Assembly (NCBI GenBank): GCA_021786265.1
Contig: JAJYNP010000016.1
Span: 1-64,000 of the forward strand
DNA from: Chloroflexota bacterium
GTDB taxonomy: Bacteria; Chloroflexota; Limnocylindria; Limnocylindrales; CSP1-4
Direction: 5' to 3'
DNA length: 64,000 nucleotides
Shown in pieces: positions 16,330-26,646 of this stretch; within the stretch, counting starts at the first letter, position 1, and each line of letters starts with the position of its first letter. The notes below the pieces were generated by a model. The model did no database searches. It was not told the DNA's origin and saw nothing but the letters and a program-made list of their open reading frames with translations. The translations under genes and the position numbers were made by a program.

Positions 16330-17457
16330 ATGTCCGAGATCCTCACCGAGTCGTACTGCGAGCGGTGCGGCGCCAGGTTCACGTTCGAGTCCGCTGCGGC
16401 CACCAGCAGCCCGCTGACTCGTGCCCGGACGTTCGCGCACGGCCTCCGCAACTACCTCACCTCGGACGAATCCCTGGACGAGGCGCTCGCCGAGGCGCGT
16501 CGCGAGCGTGAGCGGCAAGCATCCGGGATCCAGCTCCAGGCGTTCCACGACACCTTCAACTTCTGCTTCACCTGCCGCCAGTACACCTGCCGCGATTGCT
16601 GGAACGAGGCTGCGGGACGGTGTCGCACGTGCGCGCCCATGCCCGGCGTCCCCGACCCGCTCGAGCAGCGGGAACTGCAGGCCGCCTTGAGCAGACTGGA
16701 GGCCACGGTCGAGCCGGTGCCCTCGTACGCCGAGAAGCCGGAGCCGTCCGCAGTGGAGACGGTTGCCGCACTGCAGGCAGAGCGAGAACCGGACCTGGCG
16801 GCCGCAGTCGAGGCCCTGGCCGAGACCGAAATCGGGGCCTCGGTCGCGATCGAACCACCGACCGTGCTCGAGGCTCCCGCCGGAGGCGCGCGGCAGGTCG
16901 CCGTCCCGGTCGAACCGGCGGCCGAGGTCGAGGTCGCCGTCCCGGTCGAACCGGCGGCCGGGCTGCCCGAGCCCCCGTCCTCCCAGGCCGCGACGGAGTC
17001 CCCCCTGGAGCCCGAGACTCAGGCGCCGCTGCAGCCGGCGGAGCCACCACGGGCGCCGGTCGAGCCGGCACCTGCGCCCGTGGAGCAGCCGCGGGCCCCC
17101 CTGCGTCCACCCCGCATCCCGCTGCGCCCGCCCCAGCCCGCGGCTCCCGGCACGACACCCTGGCAGATCGTCGCCCCGGACGAGACACCGGCTGCCCCCG
17201 CCGGCTGGCCTCCCACCCCCCGGGAGCGCCCGTACGAGCCCGGTACGGCGTCGTCCGCTTCCATGGCCCGCCTGCTCCATCGCAGCGAGACCCCGCATCC
17301 GCAGGTCTCGTTGCGCGTCACTCGGAGCGTCTGGGAGGAATCCATGCGCGATCTCGTGACCCGTCCCGGCTCCGGGATCCAGGCATGTACCGGCTGCGGC
17401 CTGCCGCTCTCGGCGAGCGCCCGCTTCTGCCGTCGCTGCGGGGCGCGCCAGGCCTGA
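16330..17457 (+). CDS. Zinc-ribbon protein with a long proline/glutamate-rich middle
   Basis: A 375-aa protein of unknown function. The N-terminus has a cysteine pair (CERCG, residues 10-14) and then a Cys-rich cluster about 78-102 (CFTC, CRDC, CRTC). The C-terminus has a second zinc ribbon (CTGCG and CRRCG, about 353-372). Between them, about 130-330 is A/P/E/V-rich and repetitive, including a nearly exact 30-bp repeat (16895-16960), and is probably disordered. Divergent from fhaA with a 171-bp gap. It may be a scaffold bound through its zinc ribbons; no catalytic motif is seen. Confidence 0.8.
   Translation: MSEILTESYCERCGARFTFESAAATSSPLTRARTFAHGLRNYLTSDESLDEALAEARRERERQASGIQLQAFHDTFNFCFTCRQYTCRDCWNEAAGRCRTCAPMPGVPDPLEQRELQAALSRLEATVEPVPSYAEKPEPSAVETVAALQAEREPDLAAAVEALAETEIGASVAIEPPTVLEAPAGGARQVAVPVEPAAEVEVAVPVEPAAGLPEPPSSQAATESPLEPETQAPLQPAEPPRAPVEPAPAPVEQPRAPLRPPRIPLRPPQPAAPGTTPWQIVAPDETPAAPAGWPPTPRERPYEPGTASSASMARLLHRSETPHPQVSLRVTRSVWEESMRDLVTRPGSGIQACTGCGLPLSASARFCRRCGARQA
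16895..16960 (+). repeat. Direct repeat inside the zinc-ribbon gene (30-bp copies, 36-bp period)
   Basis: The 30 nt at 16895-16924 recur exactly at 16931-16960, and both encode a VAVPVEPAA unit. The repeat falls in the low-complexity linker and points to recent expansion by slippage or unequal crossing-over. Confidence 0.85.
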
Positions 17458-17462
17458 CACCC

Positions 17463-17485
17463 GGCGCGGGGTCGTCGCCCGCGCC
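17463..17485. terminator. Hairpin between convergent genes
   Basis: GGCGCGGG, a 7-nt loop, and CCCGCGCC lie 5 nt after the zinc-ribbon gene and 10 nt before the end of the BrkB gene on the opposite strand. No T-tract is present, so this is a candidate bidirectional terminator based on position and stem. Confidence 0.5.
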
Positions 17486-17495
17486 GCCGAACGCC

Positions 17496-18410
17496 TCAAT
17501 CCATCCCGGGCGTCGCCGGGACCCCCTGCGCGTCTCGCCGCCTGCACGCCCACAGGCCCGCCAGCAGGATGACTCGGAAGATCCAGGCGAGCCAGAGCAG
17601 CGTGCCGATGACGGCCGCGACCGTCCCGAACACGTTCAGGGCCCCCACGAGACGCGGCGCGATCAGCGCGTAGGCTGCGGTCATGACCGCCACGGTGGTC
17701 CCCGCGACGAGCGCGGGCAGACTCGCCTCGCGCACGGTCGGGGGCGCCGTCGGAACGAGCCGGTACACGACCAGGATGACACCGCTCGCGATCACGGCGC
17801 CGGCGATCGGGTTGGCGATCCGCCAGGCGGTGACGTCGGCCGGGAGCAGGCTGCTCTCGACCGCCGACCATGCGGCGCCGAGGACGAGGAGGATGGCGAC
17901 GGATCCGAAGATCAGCACCACCGCCAGCATGCCCCGCACCCGGCGTTCGACCATGCCACGCGGACGCCCACCGGGGAAGACCCGGCGGAGCGCGCTGTCG
18001 AGCGCCCCGTACACCCCGCCGGTGGTCCACGCGAGCCCGAGGAGCGCGAGCGCCGAGTACGTCGCCCGGCCCGAGGACAGCTCGCGCAACATGCTCCGCA
18101 CCGGCTCCTCCAGGCCCGGCACCAGCCGCGACGCCCGCTCGACGATCGCTGCTCGCACGGCTGGATCGTCGGAAAGGACGCCGACCCCGACGGCCAGCAG
18201 CAACAGGGTCACGAGGAACCCGACCAGCGCCCGCAGCGCGAGGGCCGCCGAGAGCAGATCCCCTCCGATCTCGGAGAACTCGTCGAGCAGGTCGCGGAGC
18301 TCAACCGCGTACTCGTCGCCTCCGACACGCGCGATCAGCCGCGCGAGCCTGGACCCCGGCTGCGGCTCGAGCCGCCGGAGCCGGGCCCTGTCCTCGCGGG
18401 ACGCGGCCAA
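17496..18410 (-). CDS. YihY/BrkB-family inner membrane protein
   Basis: A 304-aa protein with about six transmembrane helices in the region 60-290 and the family segments LGLAWTTGGVYGALDSALRRVF and a late WLAWIFRVILLAG. It matches the YihY/virulence factor BrkB family, whose function is not established (once misnamed RNase BN). The start is TTG 18410, directly after the stop of the upstream helix-turn-helix gene. The alternative is an undetected later start; the first 40 residues are charged and cytoplasmic either way. Confidence 0.85.
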   Translation of the reverse strand: MAASREDRARLRRLEPQPGSRLARLIARVGGDEYAVELRDLLDEFSEIGGDLLSAALALRALVGFLVTLLLLAVGVGVLSDDPAVRAAIVERASRLVPGLEEPVRSMLRELSSGRATYSALALLGLAWTTGGVYGALDSALRRVFPGGRPRGMVERRVRGMLAVVLIFGSVAILLVLGAAWSAVESSLLPADVTAWRIANPIAGAVIASGVILVVYRLVPTAPPTVREASLPALVAGTTVAVMTAAYALIAPRLVGALNVFGTVAAVIGTLLWLAWIFRVILLAGLWACRRRDAQGVPATPGMD

Positions 18411-18683
18411 CTAGTCCTCCAGCCCCTTGAACAGCGCCTCCTGCCCGGGCGCGTCGGAGGGCGCCGGGAGCGGCACGTCCGGTATCCCTCCCCGTCCCCG
18501 CGGTCGCAGCATCGCCCGGATCTGCGATCGCCGCACGTAGATGAGCCGCCCGGGACGCGCGCTCTGGATGCGTCCCTCCCTGGCCCACCGCGCCAGGGTC
18601 GACGGGCTCACCTGGATGTTCGCGGCGGCCAGGATCCGTGTCGCGTCCGCCAGGGTGATCCAGTCAGACGGCGGCTTCGGCAC
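18411..18683 (-). CDS. Small helix-turn-helix (MerR/excisionase-like) protein
   Basis: A 90-aa protein starting at GTG 18683, one base after the stop of the FmdB-like gene. Residues 9-60 form a helix-turn-helix of the excisionase/MerR type: WITLADATRILAAANIQVSPSTLARWAREGRIQSARPG, then RLIYVRRSQIRAML. The last 30 residues are proline-rich. Probably a DNA-binding regulator; the target is unknown. It lies in a tight run of small genes ending in the BrkB-type protein. Confidence 0.75.
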   Translation of the reverse strand: MPKPPSDWITLADATRILAAANIQVSPSTLARWAREGRIQSARPGRLIYVRRSQIRAMLRPRGRGGIPDVPLPAPSDAPGQEALFKGLED

Positions 18684-18684
18684 G

Positions 18685-19002
18685 TCAGTGGGCGTCCGAC
18701 CCGCCCGCGTCGCCCCCGCTCGTCTTCGGTGCGCCTGCGCCGGCGTCCCCCGCCGAGGTCGCGTCGCCGGATCCACCCGACGCGTGCTCACCCGCGTGCT
18801 TCCGGCCCGCCCTCGCGTGGCTCGACGCCCGTGCGTCCTTCTTGGCCCAGCCAGAGCCCTTGAACACGATCGCGGGCGGCGACAGCAGCTTGCGCATGGG
18901 CCCGCCGCAGACCTCGCACGTCGACGGCCCGTGGGCGTGGATCCCATGCGTCACCTCGACCGTGCGGTCGCACACCGTGCAGGCGTAGTCGTAGACCGGC
19001 AC
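18685..19002 (-). CDS. FmdB-family zinc-ribbon protein
   Basis: A 105-aa protein. MPVYDYAC starts the family signature, with zinc ligands CTVC (8-11) and CEVCGG (29-34), then the typical MRKLLSPPAIVFKGSGWAKKD. The tail (about 58-105) is G/A/S/D-rich and probably disordered. FmdB-type proteins were first described as putative regulators of formamidase genes; in most bacteria their role is unknown. It sits 18 bp after another zinc-ribbon protein, so several small zinc-binding proteins are co-expressed here. Confidence 0.88.
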   Translation of the reverse strand: MPVYDYACTVCDRTVEVTHGIHAHGPSTCEVCGGPMRKLLSPPAIVFKGSGWAKKDARASSHARAGRKHAGEHASGGSGDATSAGDAGAGAPKTSGGDAGGSDAH

Positions 19003-19020
19003 CCTGGACCTCCTCGTCCC

Positions 19021-19755
19021 CTACCCGCGCAGCAGGCGCATGCCGCATTTCGGACAGTAGAAGGCCCGCTCGTGCCCTGACACGAACCCGCACGAGGCGC
19101 ACACCAGACCCCCGGCACCGGCGGCCGGTACGGGGCGCTCCGACGGCGCCATTCCGATCGCGTACTGGCTCGCGAGGACGTTGGCCAGCAGGTTGGACAG
19201 GATCTTCTGGGCCGTGCGGTCGGTGTCCCCGCGGACGCCCTTGCCCCCCCACCCGACGACGGCCCGGACCAGCATGTCGCCGGTCGCCTCGTCCCAGTGG
19301 GACGCGACGCCGCCCACGATGGCGTTGTACTCCGGGTACCCGGACGTGTCGGTCTCGCCGTGGAGGAGCGCCACCGCGAGCGAGTCGAAGGCCAGGTCGA
19401 CGGCCCCGAGCGTCTCAAGGACCAGCAGCGCGTGCCGGGCGATGGGGCTGTCCGCCTGGTGCGCCGTGAGCCACTGCATCGCCTCGGACGGCTGCACGAT
19501 CACGGGGGCCGCGTCGCTGAGCTCCACCGGCAGCGGATAGAGCAGGTCGATGTCGGTCTTGGCCACACCCGCGAGCATGGCCGGCAGCTCGCGCAGCGCG
19601 GCCTGGCCGTTCTGCATCCGCACGCCCTCGGTGCTCTTCGCACGGTAGTGGATGCGAACCTCGAACTCTTCGGGCTCGATCTCCTCCGGCACGGCAGGCT
19701 GAGGCGCCGGCGGCTCGTCCGTCCTCTTTCGGCGCTTCAGGAACTCGAGCGGCAA
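19021..19755 (-). CDS. Unknown protein with a C-terminal zinc ribbon
   Basis: A 244-aa protein. The N-terminus is charged and proline-rich (about 1-35). The central region (about 35-205) is an alpha/beta domain I do not recognise, containing FEVRIHYRAKSTEGVRMQNG and VVGWGGKGVRGDTD. The last 35 residues form a zinc ribbon with CASCG and CPKCGMRL. No signal peptide or membrane segment is seen. It is the first gene of the run leading to the FmdB, helix-turn-helix and BrkB genes. Confidence 0.75.
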   Translation of the reverse strand: MPLEFLKRRKRTDEPPAPQPAVPEEIEPEEFEVRIHYRAKSTEGVRMQNGQAALRELPAMLAGVAKTDIDLLYPLPVELSDAAPVIVQPSEAMQWLTAHQADSPIARHALLVLETLGAVDLAFDSLAVALLHGETDTSGYPEYNAIVGGVASHWDEATGDMLVRAVVGWGGKGVRGDTDRTAQKILSNLLANVLASQYAIGMAPSERPVPAAGAGGLVCASCGFVSGHERAFYCPKCGMRLLRG

Positions 19756-19893
19756 GTCAGGACCTCCCGGTCGGGCCGTGACAGGCGTCGGCGTTCGACC
19801 ACGCGCATCGTACCAGCCACGCTCATGGCCCCGGTCGTCGCGCGGCGTTCCACCCGGCGCGGGGCGGTCGGGCCGTGGGACCCGCCCGTCCCG

Positions 19894-22665
19894 TCACGCG
19901 CGGTCGCCCAGCCGATCGGCCAGCGCGGCGGCCCGCTCGCGGAGCTCCTCGGCGCGGGCCCTCGCGCCATCGACCACGCTCGCGGGCGCCCGCGCGACGA
20001 AGTCGGCGTTGGCGAGCCGGGCGTCCGCGGCGCCGAGCAGCCGCCGCGTCTCCTCCAGCTCGCGCTCGAGCCTGGCGCGTTCACGGGCCAGGTCGGCGGA
20101 GCCCCGCGTGACCCGGGCGACGTGCCGGCCCACCACCACCGAGAGCCCGTCGCCGGCGTCCTCGAGCGCGTCCTGCATTGCGACCGGGACGAGGCGAGTC
20201 CGCGCGAGCGGCGCGAGCGATGCGGCGAGCTGTTCGAACGTCTCGCGCGTCTCCCGATCGTCCAGGTAGAGCCTGCCCTCGAGCCACTCGCCCGGGTCTA
20301 TCCCCGATTCGGCCCTTGCATTGCGGATCCCGCGGACCACTTCGACCAGGTCGCGCACCGGCCGCTCGGCCGCGTCCTGGTCGGGCACCAGCGCCCGCTC
20401 CTCCGAACCCGTCGGCCAGTCGGCGACGATCAGCAGGTCCGGGTCGCCGGGGTGGTGCGGCAGCCGCTGCCAGATGTCCTCCGTGATGAACGGCATCACC
20501 GGGTGCAGGAGCCGCAGGTACCGATCGAGGACCCAGGCCAGCACCCGCCACGTGGCGACCCGCTCCGCGGCGGATGCCTCCGACCGCAACCGGCTCTTGG
20601 AGAGCTCGATGTACCAGTCGCAGTACTCGCTCCACACCGCCTCGTAGAGGGACCACGCGGCGTCGCCGACGCGAAGCTCCTCGTAGGCGGCAGAGATCGC
20701 CGAGATCCTGGTCGCCGCCCGGCTCAGGATCCAGCGCTCGGCCGGGCCGAGGTCGGAGCCCGAGGGCAGCTCGAGCGGGGCGTCCGGGTCCAGCCCGGCC
20801 GGCCGCGCCCCCAGCACGAAGCGTGCCGCGTTCCAGAGCTTGTTTCCGAAGTTGCGCGCGCTCTCGAGCTTGGTTCGGCCCAGCCGCGTATCCGCGCCGG
20901 GCGCCACCCCGTACACCACCGCGAAGCGCAGCGCGTCCGCTCCGAGCTCGTCGATCACCGCGAGCGGGTCGATCACGTTGCCCTTCGTCTTCGACATCTT
21001 CTGGCCGTACGGGTCGCGGATGAGACCGCTCAGGTACACGTGGCGGAACGGTGCCTCTCCCATCAACCACTCGCCGAGCATCATCATCCGGGCGACCCAG
21101 AAGAAGATGATGTCGTAGGCGGTCTCCAGGACCGTGCCCGGATAGAACCGGTCGAGATCGGGCGTGGGCTCCGGCCAGCCCAGGGTGGAGAACGGCCACA
21201 GGCCGCTCGAGAACCACGTGTCGAAGATGTCCTCCTCCTGCACCAGCTCGGCCGCAGGACGTCCGCAGGTGACACACGCGTCGGGGCCCTGCTCCGCGTC
21301 GGAGACCGTCACGTGCCCGCCCGGGCAGTACCAGGCCGGGATCCGGTGGCCCCACCACAGCTGCCGGCTCACGTTCCAGTCGCGGATGTTCTCGAGCCAG
21401 TCGAAGTACACCTTCTCGAAGCGACGGGGCACGATCCGGGTCCGGCCGGACCGGACCGCCTCGAGGGCCTTCTCCGCCAGTGGGCCGGTCCGGATGAACC
21501 ACTGCGTCTTGAGCCGCGGCTCGACCACGTCGTCACTGCGCTGGCAATGCCCCACCATCATGTCGTGGGCGGTCACGGCCTCGAGGTCGCCCATGGCCTC
21601 GAGGTCGGCCACGATCCGGCGACGCGCGGCGTAGCGGTCCAGGCCGTCGCAGGCCGTACCGGTGCCGGACACGCGCCCCTCGTCGTCCAGCACGGTCACG
21701 AAGGCCAGCCCGTGCCGCTTGCCGGTGGCGTAGTCGTCCTGGTCGTGCGCCGGCGTGATCTTGACCGCGCCCGTCCCGAACTCCCGGTCCACCACGTCAT
21801 CCGCGATCACGAGCACGTCGCGATCGACGAACGGCACGCGCACCGACCGCCCGACCAGCGCGCGGTAGCGCGGATCCTCGGGGTGGACCGCGACCGCCGT
21901 GTCGCCCAGCAGCGTCTCGGGCCGGGTCGTGGCCACCGCGATCCACGCGCCGGGATCGGCCGTGCCGTCGGTGCGGACCAGGTGGTAGCGGATCGTCCAG
22001 AGCGAGCCCTTCTCGGGCTTCGGGATCACCTCCAGGTCCGAGACGCTGGTGCGGCATCCCGGACACCAGTTGACCAGCGCCTCGGTCCGGTACGCGAGGC
22101 CGTCGTCGTGCAGCCGCTTGAACGCCACACGGACCGCGCGGGCTGAGACGGCGTCCATGGTGAAGCGCTCCCGCCGCCAGTCCGCGGACGCCCCGATGCG
22201 CCGGTGCTGGTCGGCGATGATGCCCTGTACGCCCCGCACGAACCGCCACATGCGCTCGAGGTACCGCTCCCGACCGAGTGATTCCCGGCTCGCGCCCTCC
22301 TCGGCGATCAGGCGGTCCAGCACGTACTGGGCGGCGATCGAGGCGTGGTCCTCGCCGGGCAGCCACAGGGTCGGGCGGCGCGTCATCCGGGCGTGACGGA
22401 TCAGGGCGTCCTCCACGGTGGCCCGCTGCGCATGCCCGAGGTGGAGCGCTCCGGTGACGTTCGGCGGCGGCTGGATGATCACGAAGGGCGGCTTCGACCA
22501 GTCCGCGCGGCTCCCGGTCCCGTCGGGGGCGAAGACGTCCGCGGCCTCCCAGCGCTCGTACAGGCCGGGCTCGACCTGGTCCGGCTGGTAGGTCTTCGGC
22601 AGTTCGTGGCGGCCGCCCGTGCCGGCCGTCCCGGTCGGCTCCGACTCCTCGTTCGTGTCGCTCAT
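19894..22665 (-). CDS. valS: Valine--tRNA ligase
   Basis: A 923-aa class I aminoacyl-tRNA synthetase. The HIGH-like motif is HLGH (75-78, in TGALHLGHA) and the KMSKS-like motif is KMSKTKGN (about 555). The CP1 editing domain with TTRPETLLGDTAVAVHP is present, as is a valine-type anticodon-binding domain. The C-terminal coiled coil (about 860-923, RERARLERELEETRRLL) is typical of ValRS. Start ATG 22665 follows a T-box leader (22733-23040), so expression should rise when tRNA-Val is uncharged. The 138-bp gap downstream, towards the zinc-ribbon gene, shows no convincing terminator. Confidence 0.97.
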   Translation of the reverse strand: MSDTNEESEPTGTAGTGGRHELPKTYQPDQVEPGLYERWEAADVFAPDGTGSRADWSKPPFVIIQPPPNVTGALHLGHAQRATVEDALIRHARMTRRPTLWLPGEDHASIAAQYVLDRLIAEEGASRESLGRERYLERMWRFVRGVQGIIADQHRRIGASADWRRERFTMDAVSARAVRVAFKRLHDDGLAYRTEALVNWCPGCRTSVSDLEVIPKPEKGSLWTIRYHLVRTDGTADPGAWIAVATTRPETLLGDTAVAVHPEDPRYRALVGRSVRVPFVDRDVLVIADDVVDREFGTGAVKITPAHDQDDYATGKRHGLAFVTVLDDEGRVSGTGTACDGLDRYAARRRIVADLEAMGDLEAVTAHDMMVGHCQRSDDVVEPRLKTQWFIRTGPLAEKALEAVRSGRTRIVPRRFEKVYFDWLENIRDWNVSRQLWWGHRIPAWYCPGGHVTVSDAEQGPDACVTCGRPAAELVQEEDIFDTWFSSGLWPFSTLGWPEPTPDLDRFYPGTVLETAYDIIFFWVARMMMLGEWLMGEAPFRHVYLSGLIRDPYGQKMSKTKGNVIDPLAVIDELGADALRFAVVYGVAPGADTRLGRTKLESARNFGNKLWNAARFVLGARPAGLDPDAPLELPSGSDLGPAERWILSRAATRISAISAAYEELRVGDAAWSLYEAVWSEYCDWYIELSKSRLRSEASAAERVATWRVLAWVLDRYLRLLHPVMPFITEDIWQRLPHHPGDPDLLIVADWPTGSEERALVPDQDAAERPVRDLVEVVRGIRNARAESGIDPGEWLEGRLYLDDRETRETFEQLAASLAPLARTRLVPVAMQDALEDAGDGLSVVVGRHVARVTRGSADLARERARLERELEETRRLLGAADARLANADFVARAPASVVDGARARAEELRERAAALADRLGDRA

Positions 22666-22732
22666 CCTTGCCTCGGTCTCCCTCGCGTCGCTGTACGCCG
22701 CCCGCCCCCGGTTCGGTGGCCGGGAATCGCGA

Positions 22733-22761
22733 ACCCCGCTCGCCCAGCGGACGAACGGGGT
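22733..22761 (-). terminator. Terminator-like hairpin of the valS T-box
   Basis: On the minus strand ACCCCGTTCGTCC, loop GCT, GGGCGAGCGGGGT gives 13 pairs with only a 3-nt loop. Its 5' arm starts right after the T-box sequence and includes TTCGTCC, the usual T-box/terminator junction. Formation would compete with the antiterminator. The following sequence is not T-rich. Confidence 0.65.
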
Positions 22762-23040
22762 CGTGGTACCACCTGCTGGTTCGACGCCCGGCCCGACCGG
22801 TCATCCCGGTCGGGGCACCTCACGCCCGCGCCGGCCCATCCCGCCGCCTGCCCTTCAGGCCCCGCGGATCCTGGCCGGCCCGGTCGCGTCGCGCGCCCGG
22901 ACGTCCTCTCGACGCCATAACGGGCGTCAGCCGCACGGCTCGCGGGCGACCTTCGCGCCGCCCGTCTCCCCGCGGCTCACAGCCTCCGGCACGCGGTCTC
23001 TGTGGTCGGTGCGGCGCTACTCTTCCCGGTCGTCGTCGTG
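22733..23040 (-). ncRNA. T-box riboswitch leader of valS
   Basis: Transcript order on the minus strand: Stem I with the conserved GGAAGAGTAGC (around 23016-23026), an AGAGAC element, then GAAGGTCGCCCGCGAGCC. The last contains a GTC valine codon at 22948-22950, in the usual specifier position before GAGC. Next comes the T-box sequence CAGGTGGTACCACG at 22762-22775, matching the consensus AGGGTGGNACCGCG at 11 of 13 fixed positions and carrying the TGGT bulge that pairs with the tRNA ACCA end. Last is a 29-nt hairpin at 22733-22761 with a perfect 13-pair stem (two G-U pairs). There is no U-tract, so control could be by termination or by another mechanism. Ends are approximate. This fills the 425-bp gap between clpX and valS. 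Confidence 0.88.
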
Positions 23041-23090
23041 AAGGATGAGAGGGTAGCACAGGCCGGCGAGTGCCCCGCGACCCGGCTCCA

Positions 23091-24392
<1,302 letters not shown>

Positions 24393-24423
24393 CGCAACTA
24401 CTCCGTGCGCGGGATGGCCCGCG

Positions 24424-25161
24424 TCACCGCGCCTGCGGTTCCGGGGCGTCGGCCTGACCGTGTGCCGGGGCGGTCGTCTCCGTCCGGGCCGTGTCGTGCG
24501 CCTGCGCGATGAGCGAGTCGCCCCGCACCGCGTAGACCTCGTCGATGATGCCGTAATCCTTCGCCGCCTGTGGCGACATGAAGTAGTCCCGGTCCGTGTC
24601 CTTGATGATCTTCTCGATCGGCTGTCCGGTGTGGCGGGCGAGGATCTGGTGGTTGGTGTTGACCAGCTCCTCCATCTCCTTGACCTGGATGAACACGTCG
24701 GGCGTGTTGCCGCGGAACCCGCCGGAGCCCTGGTGGATCATGATCCGGCTGTGCGGCAGCGCGTACCGCTTGCCCTTCTCGCCGGCCGCCAGGAGCACGG
24801 CCGCCATGCTGGCGGCCATACCGACGCACATCGTGCTGACCGGCGCGCGCAGGTACTGCATGGTGTCGTAGATGGCGAGCCCATCGGTGATGACGCCGCC
24901 CGGCGAGTTGATGTAGAGGTTGATGTCCTTCTCGGGGTCCTCGGACTCCAGGAAGAGCAGCTGCGCGATGATGAGGTTTGCGATGTGGTCCTCGATCGCG
25001 TCGCCGAGGAACACGATCCGGTCGCGCAGCAGCCGGCTGTAGATGTCGTACGCGCGCTCGCCGCGGCTCGAGGTCTCGATGACCATCGGCACGAGCATCC
25101 CGGTGGTTTCCTGCGCGGCACGCAGCGCGGCCGAGCGACCCGGAACGACGACGCGGCTCAT
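24424..25161 (-). CDS. clpP: ATP-dependent Clp protease proteolytic subunit ClpP
   Basis: A 245-aa serine protease. Catalytic Ser is in [11 protein letters not shown], His in [10 protein letters not shown] and Asp in KDTDRDYFM, so the triad is complete. The N-terminus has about 20 extra residues before [13 protein letters not shown], and a hydrophilic tail of about 25 residues (rich in A, T, Q and P) follows the fold; both are longer than usual. The start ATG 25161 overlaps the tig stop (ATGA). A later ATG (residue 22) is possible and would give the usual N-terminus. Confidence 0.97.
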   Translation of the reverse strand: MSRVVVPGRSAALRAAQETTGMLVPMVIETSSRGERAYDIYSRLLRDRIVFLGDAIEDHIANLIIAQLLFLESEDPEKDINLYINSPGGVITDGLAIYDTMQYLRAPVSTMCVGMAASMAAVLLAAGEKGKRYALPHSRIMIHQGSGGFRGNTPDVFIQVKEMEELVNTNHQILARHTGQPIEKIIKDTDRDYFMSPQAAKDYGIIDEVYAVRGDSLIAQAHDTARTETTAPAHGQADAPEPQAR

Positions 25162-26600
25162 GCCTGCTCCTCCTTGACGGCGCCCGCGGCTGCCCGGGCC
25201 GGTTCGGCCTCGACCTCGGGGACGCCGCCCTCGGCCAGCGCCGCCACGCCGGGGTCGTCCTCGAGATGAGCCAGCGGCCCGACCTCGGGATGGGCCTCCA
25301 GCCATCGATCCACGAGCCGCTCCACGATCCGGGTACGCCGCATGGTCGAGCGCAGGTACGAGCGGCCGCGCGCCGACTCGAAGTACCCCACCAGCCTGGG
25401 GTTGTCCGTGTAGCGCGCCCGCGCCCGGGCGATCTCCGCGTCGATCTCCTGCTCGGAGATCTCCAGCCCCTCCTGGTCGGCGATCTTCGAGAGGACCAGC
25501 AGGACCTTGACGCGGTGCTCGGCGGGCTCCCGGTACTCGGCGTGGAGCGCCGCATCGTCCTTGCCCGTGACGCGTGCGTACTCCTCGTAGGGGATCCCCT
25601 GCTCGGCGAGCCGCATGCGCAGCTCGTCGTGCATCACCTCCACCTCCTGGTCGACCAGCAGGTCGGGCACCTCGAGCGTCGCGTTCGCCACCGCGTACTC
25701 GATGACCCGGTCGGCAAACGCGTGCCGGGCATGGTCGCGGGCGTTCGCCTCGAGCCGGCGGCGGATGTCCGCCCGCAGCGCGGCCATGTCGGGGAGCGAC
25801 GCCCCGATCTCCTGGGCAAAGGCGTCGTCCGCGTCGGGGAGCACCTTCTCGCGGATCTCGCGCACCGTCACGTGGAAGTGCGCCGGCTGTCCCGCCAGCG
25901 CCGCGTCCGGGTAGTCGTCCGGGAAGACGACGTCGAAGTCCTTCTCCTCGCCGGTGGAGAGCCCGACCAGCGCTTCCTCGAAGCCGGGGATCATGCGGCC
26001 CCCGCCGACGACCATGGGGAAGCGTTCCGCGCTGCCTCCCTCGAACGGTTGACCGTCCCTCGTCCCCTGGAAGGCGATCACGACCCAGTCGTCGGTGCGG
26101 ATGGGCCGATCCTCGACGGCGCGCAGGCTGGCGTGCTGGTCGCGGAGCTCGTCGAGGACGCGTTCCACCCTGGCGTCGTCGACCTGCTCGATCTCGACGC
26201 CGAACGGATAGCTGACGTAGTCCCCGAGCGTCACCTCGGGGCGGACCGGCACCGAGACACGGTAGGTCGCGCCCGCGCCCTCCTCGAAGCGGATCCACTC
26301 CGGGTCCGGGACCGTCAGCGCGTCGAGGTCCGCCTCCTCCAGCGCACCGCCCATGGTGGCGGTGAAGAGCTGGTCCTTGGCGTCGTCGTAGATGGGGTTG
26401 GCCGCAGGGTTGTCGCGCTGCACGCCGAGCGCGCGCTCGAGCATCACGCGGGGCGCCTTCCCAGGGCGGAAGCCGGGAACGCGGGTGCGGCGGCCGAGGC
26501 GCCGGACGGACTCATCGATGGCCTTCTGGAGGCGATCCGCCGGCAGCTCGACCTCGAGCACGACGGTGCTGCGGGGGGCAGGAGTGGTGGTCACGTTCAT
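25158..26600 (-). CDS. tig: Trigger factor (ribosome-bound chaperone/prolyl isomerase)
   Basis: A 480-aa trigger factor. The ribosome-docking signature [10 protein letters not shown] lies at about residues 41-50. The FKBP-type isomerase domain follows (about 165-255; contains DWVVIAFQG and [25 protein letters not shown]). The helical chaperone arms form the rest, ending in an E/A/P-rich tail. It heads the tig-clpP-clpX operon and is coupled to clpP by ATGA. Confidence 0.97.
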   Translation of the reverse strand: MNVTTTPAPRSTVVLEVELPADRLQKAIDESVRRLGRRTRVPGFRPGKAPRVMLERALGVQRDNPAANPIYDDAKDQLFTATMGGALEEADLDALTVPDPEWIRFEEGAGATYRVSVPVRPEVTLGDYVSYPFGVEIEQVDDARVERVLDELRDQHASLRAVEDRPIRTDDWVVIAFQGTRDGQPFEGGSAERFPMVVGGGRMIPGFEEALVGLSTGEEKDFDVVFPDDYPDAALAGQPAHFHVTVREIREKVLPDADDAFAQEIGASLPDMAALRADIRRRLEANARDHARHAFADRVIEYAVANATLEVPDLLVDQEVEVMHDELRMRLAEQGIPYEEYARVTGKDDAALHAEYREPAEHRVKVLLVLSKIADQEGLEISEQEIDAEIARARARYTDNPRLVGYFESARGRSYLRSTMRRTRIVERLVDRWLEAHPEVGPLAHLEDDPGVAALAEGGVPEVEAEPARAAAGAVKEEQA

Positions 26601-26646
26601 CGTCCCGCAGTATAGGGGGTGCGTTCGGGTCGCCGCCCCGGCTCCG

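Noticed and set aside
16159..18030. Minus-strand extension upstream of fhaA
   Set aside because: Antisense of the zinc-ribbon gene at 16330-17457. It contains alanine/arginine low complexity and no domain; fhaA starts at ATG 16158.
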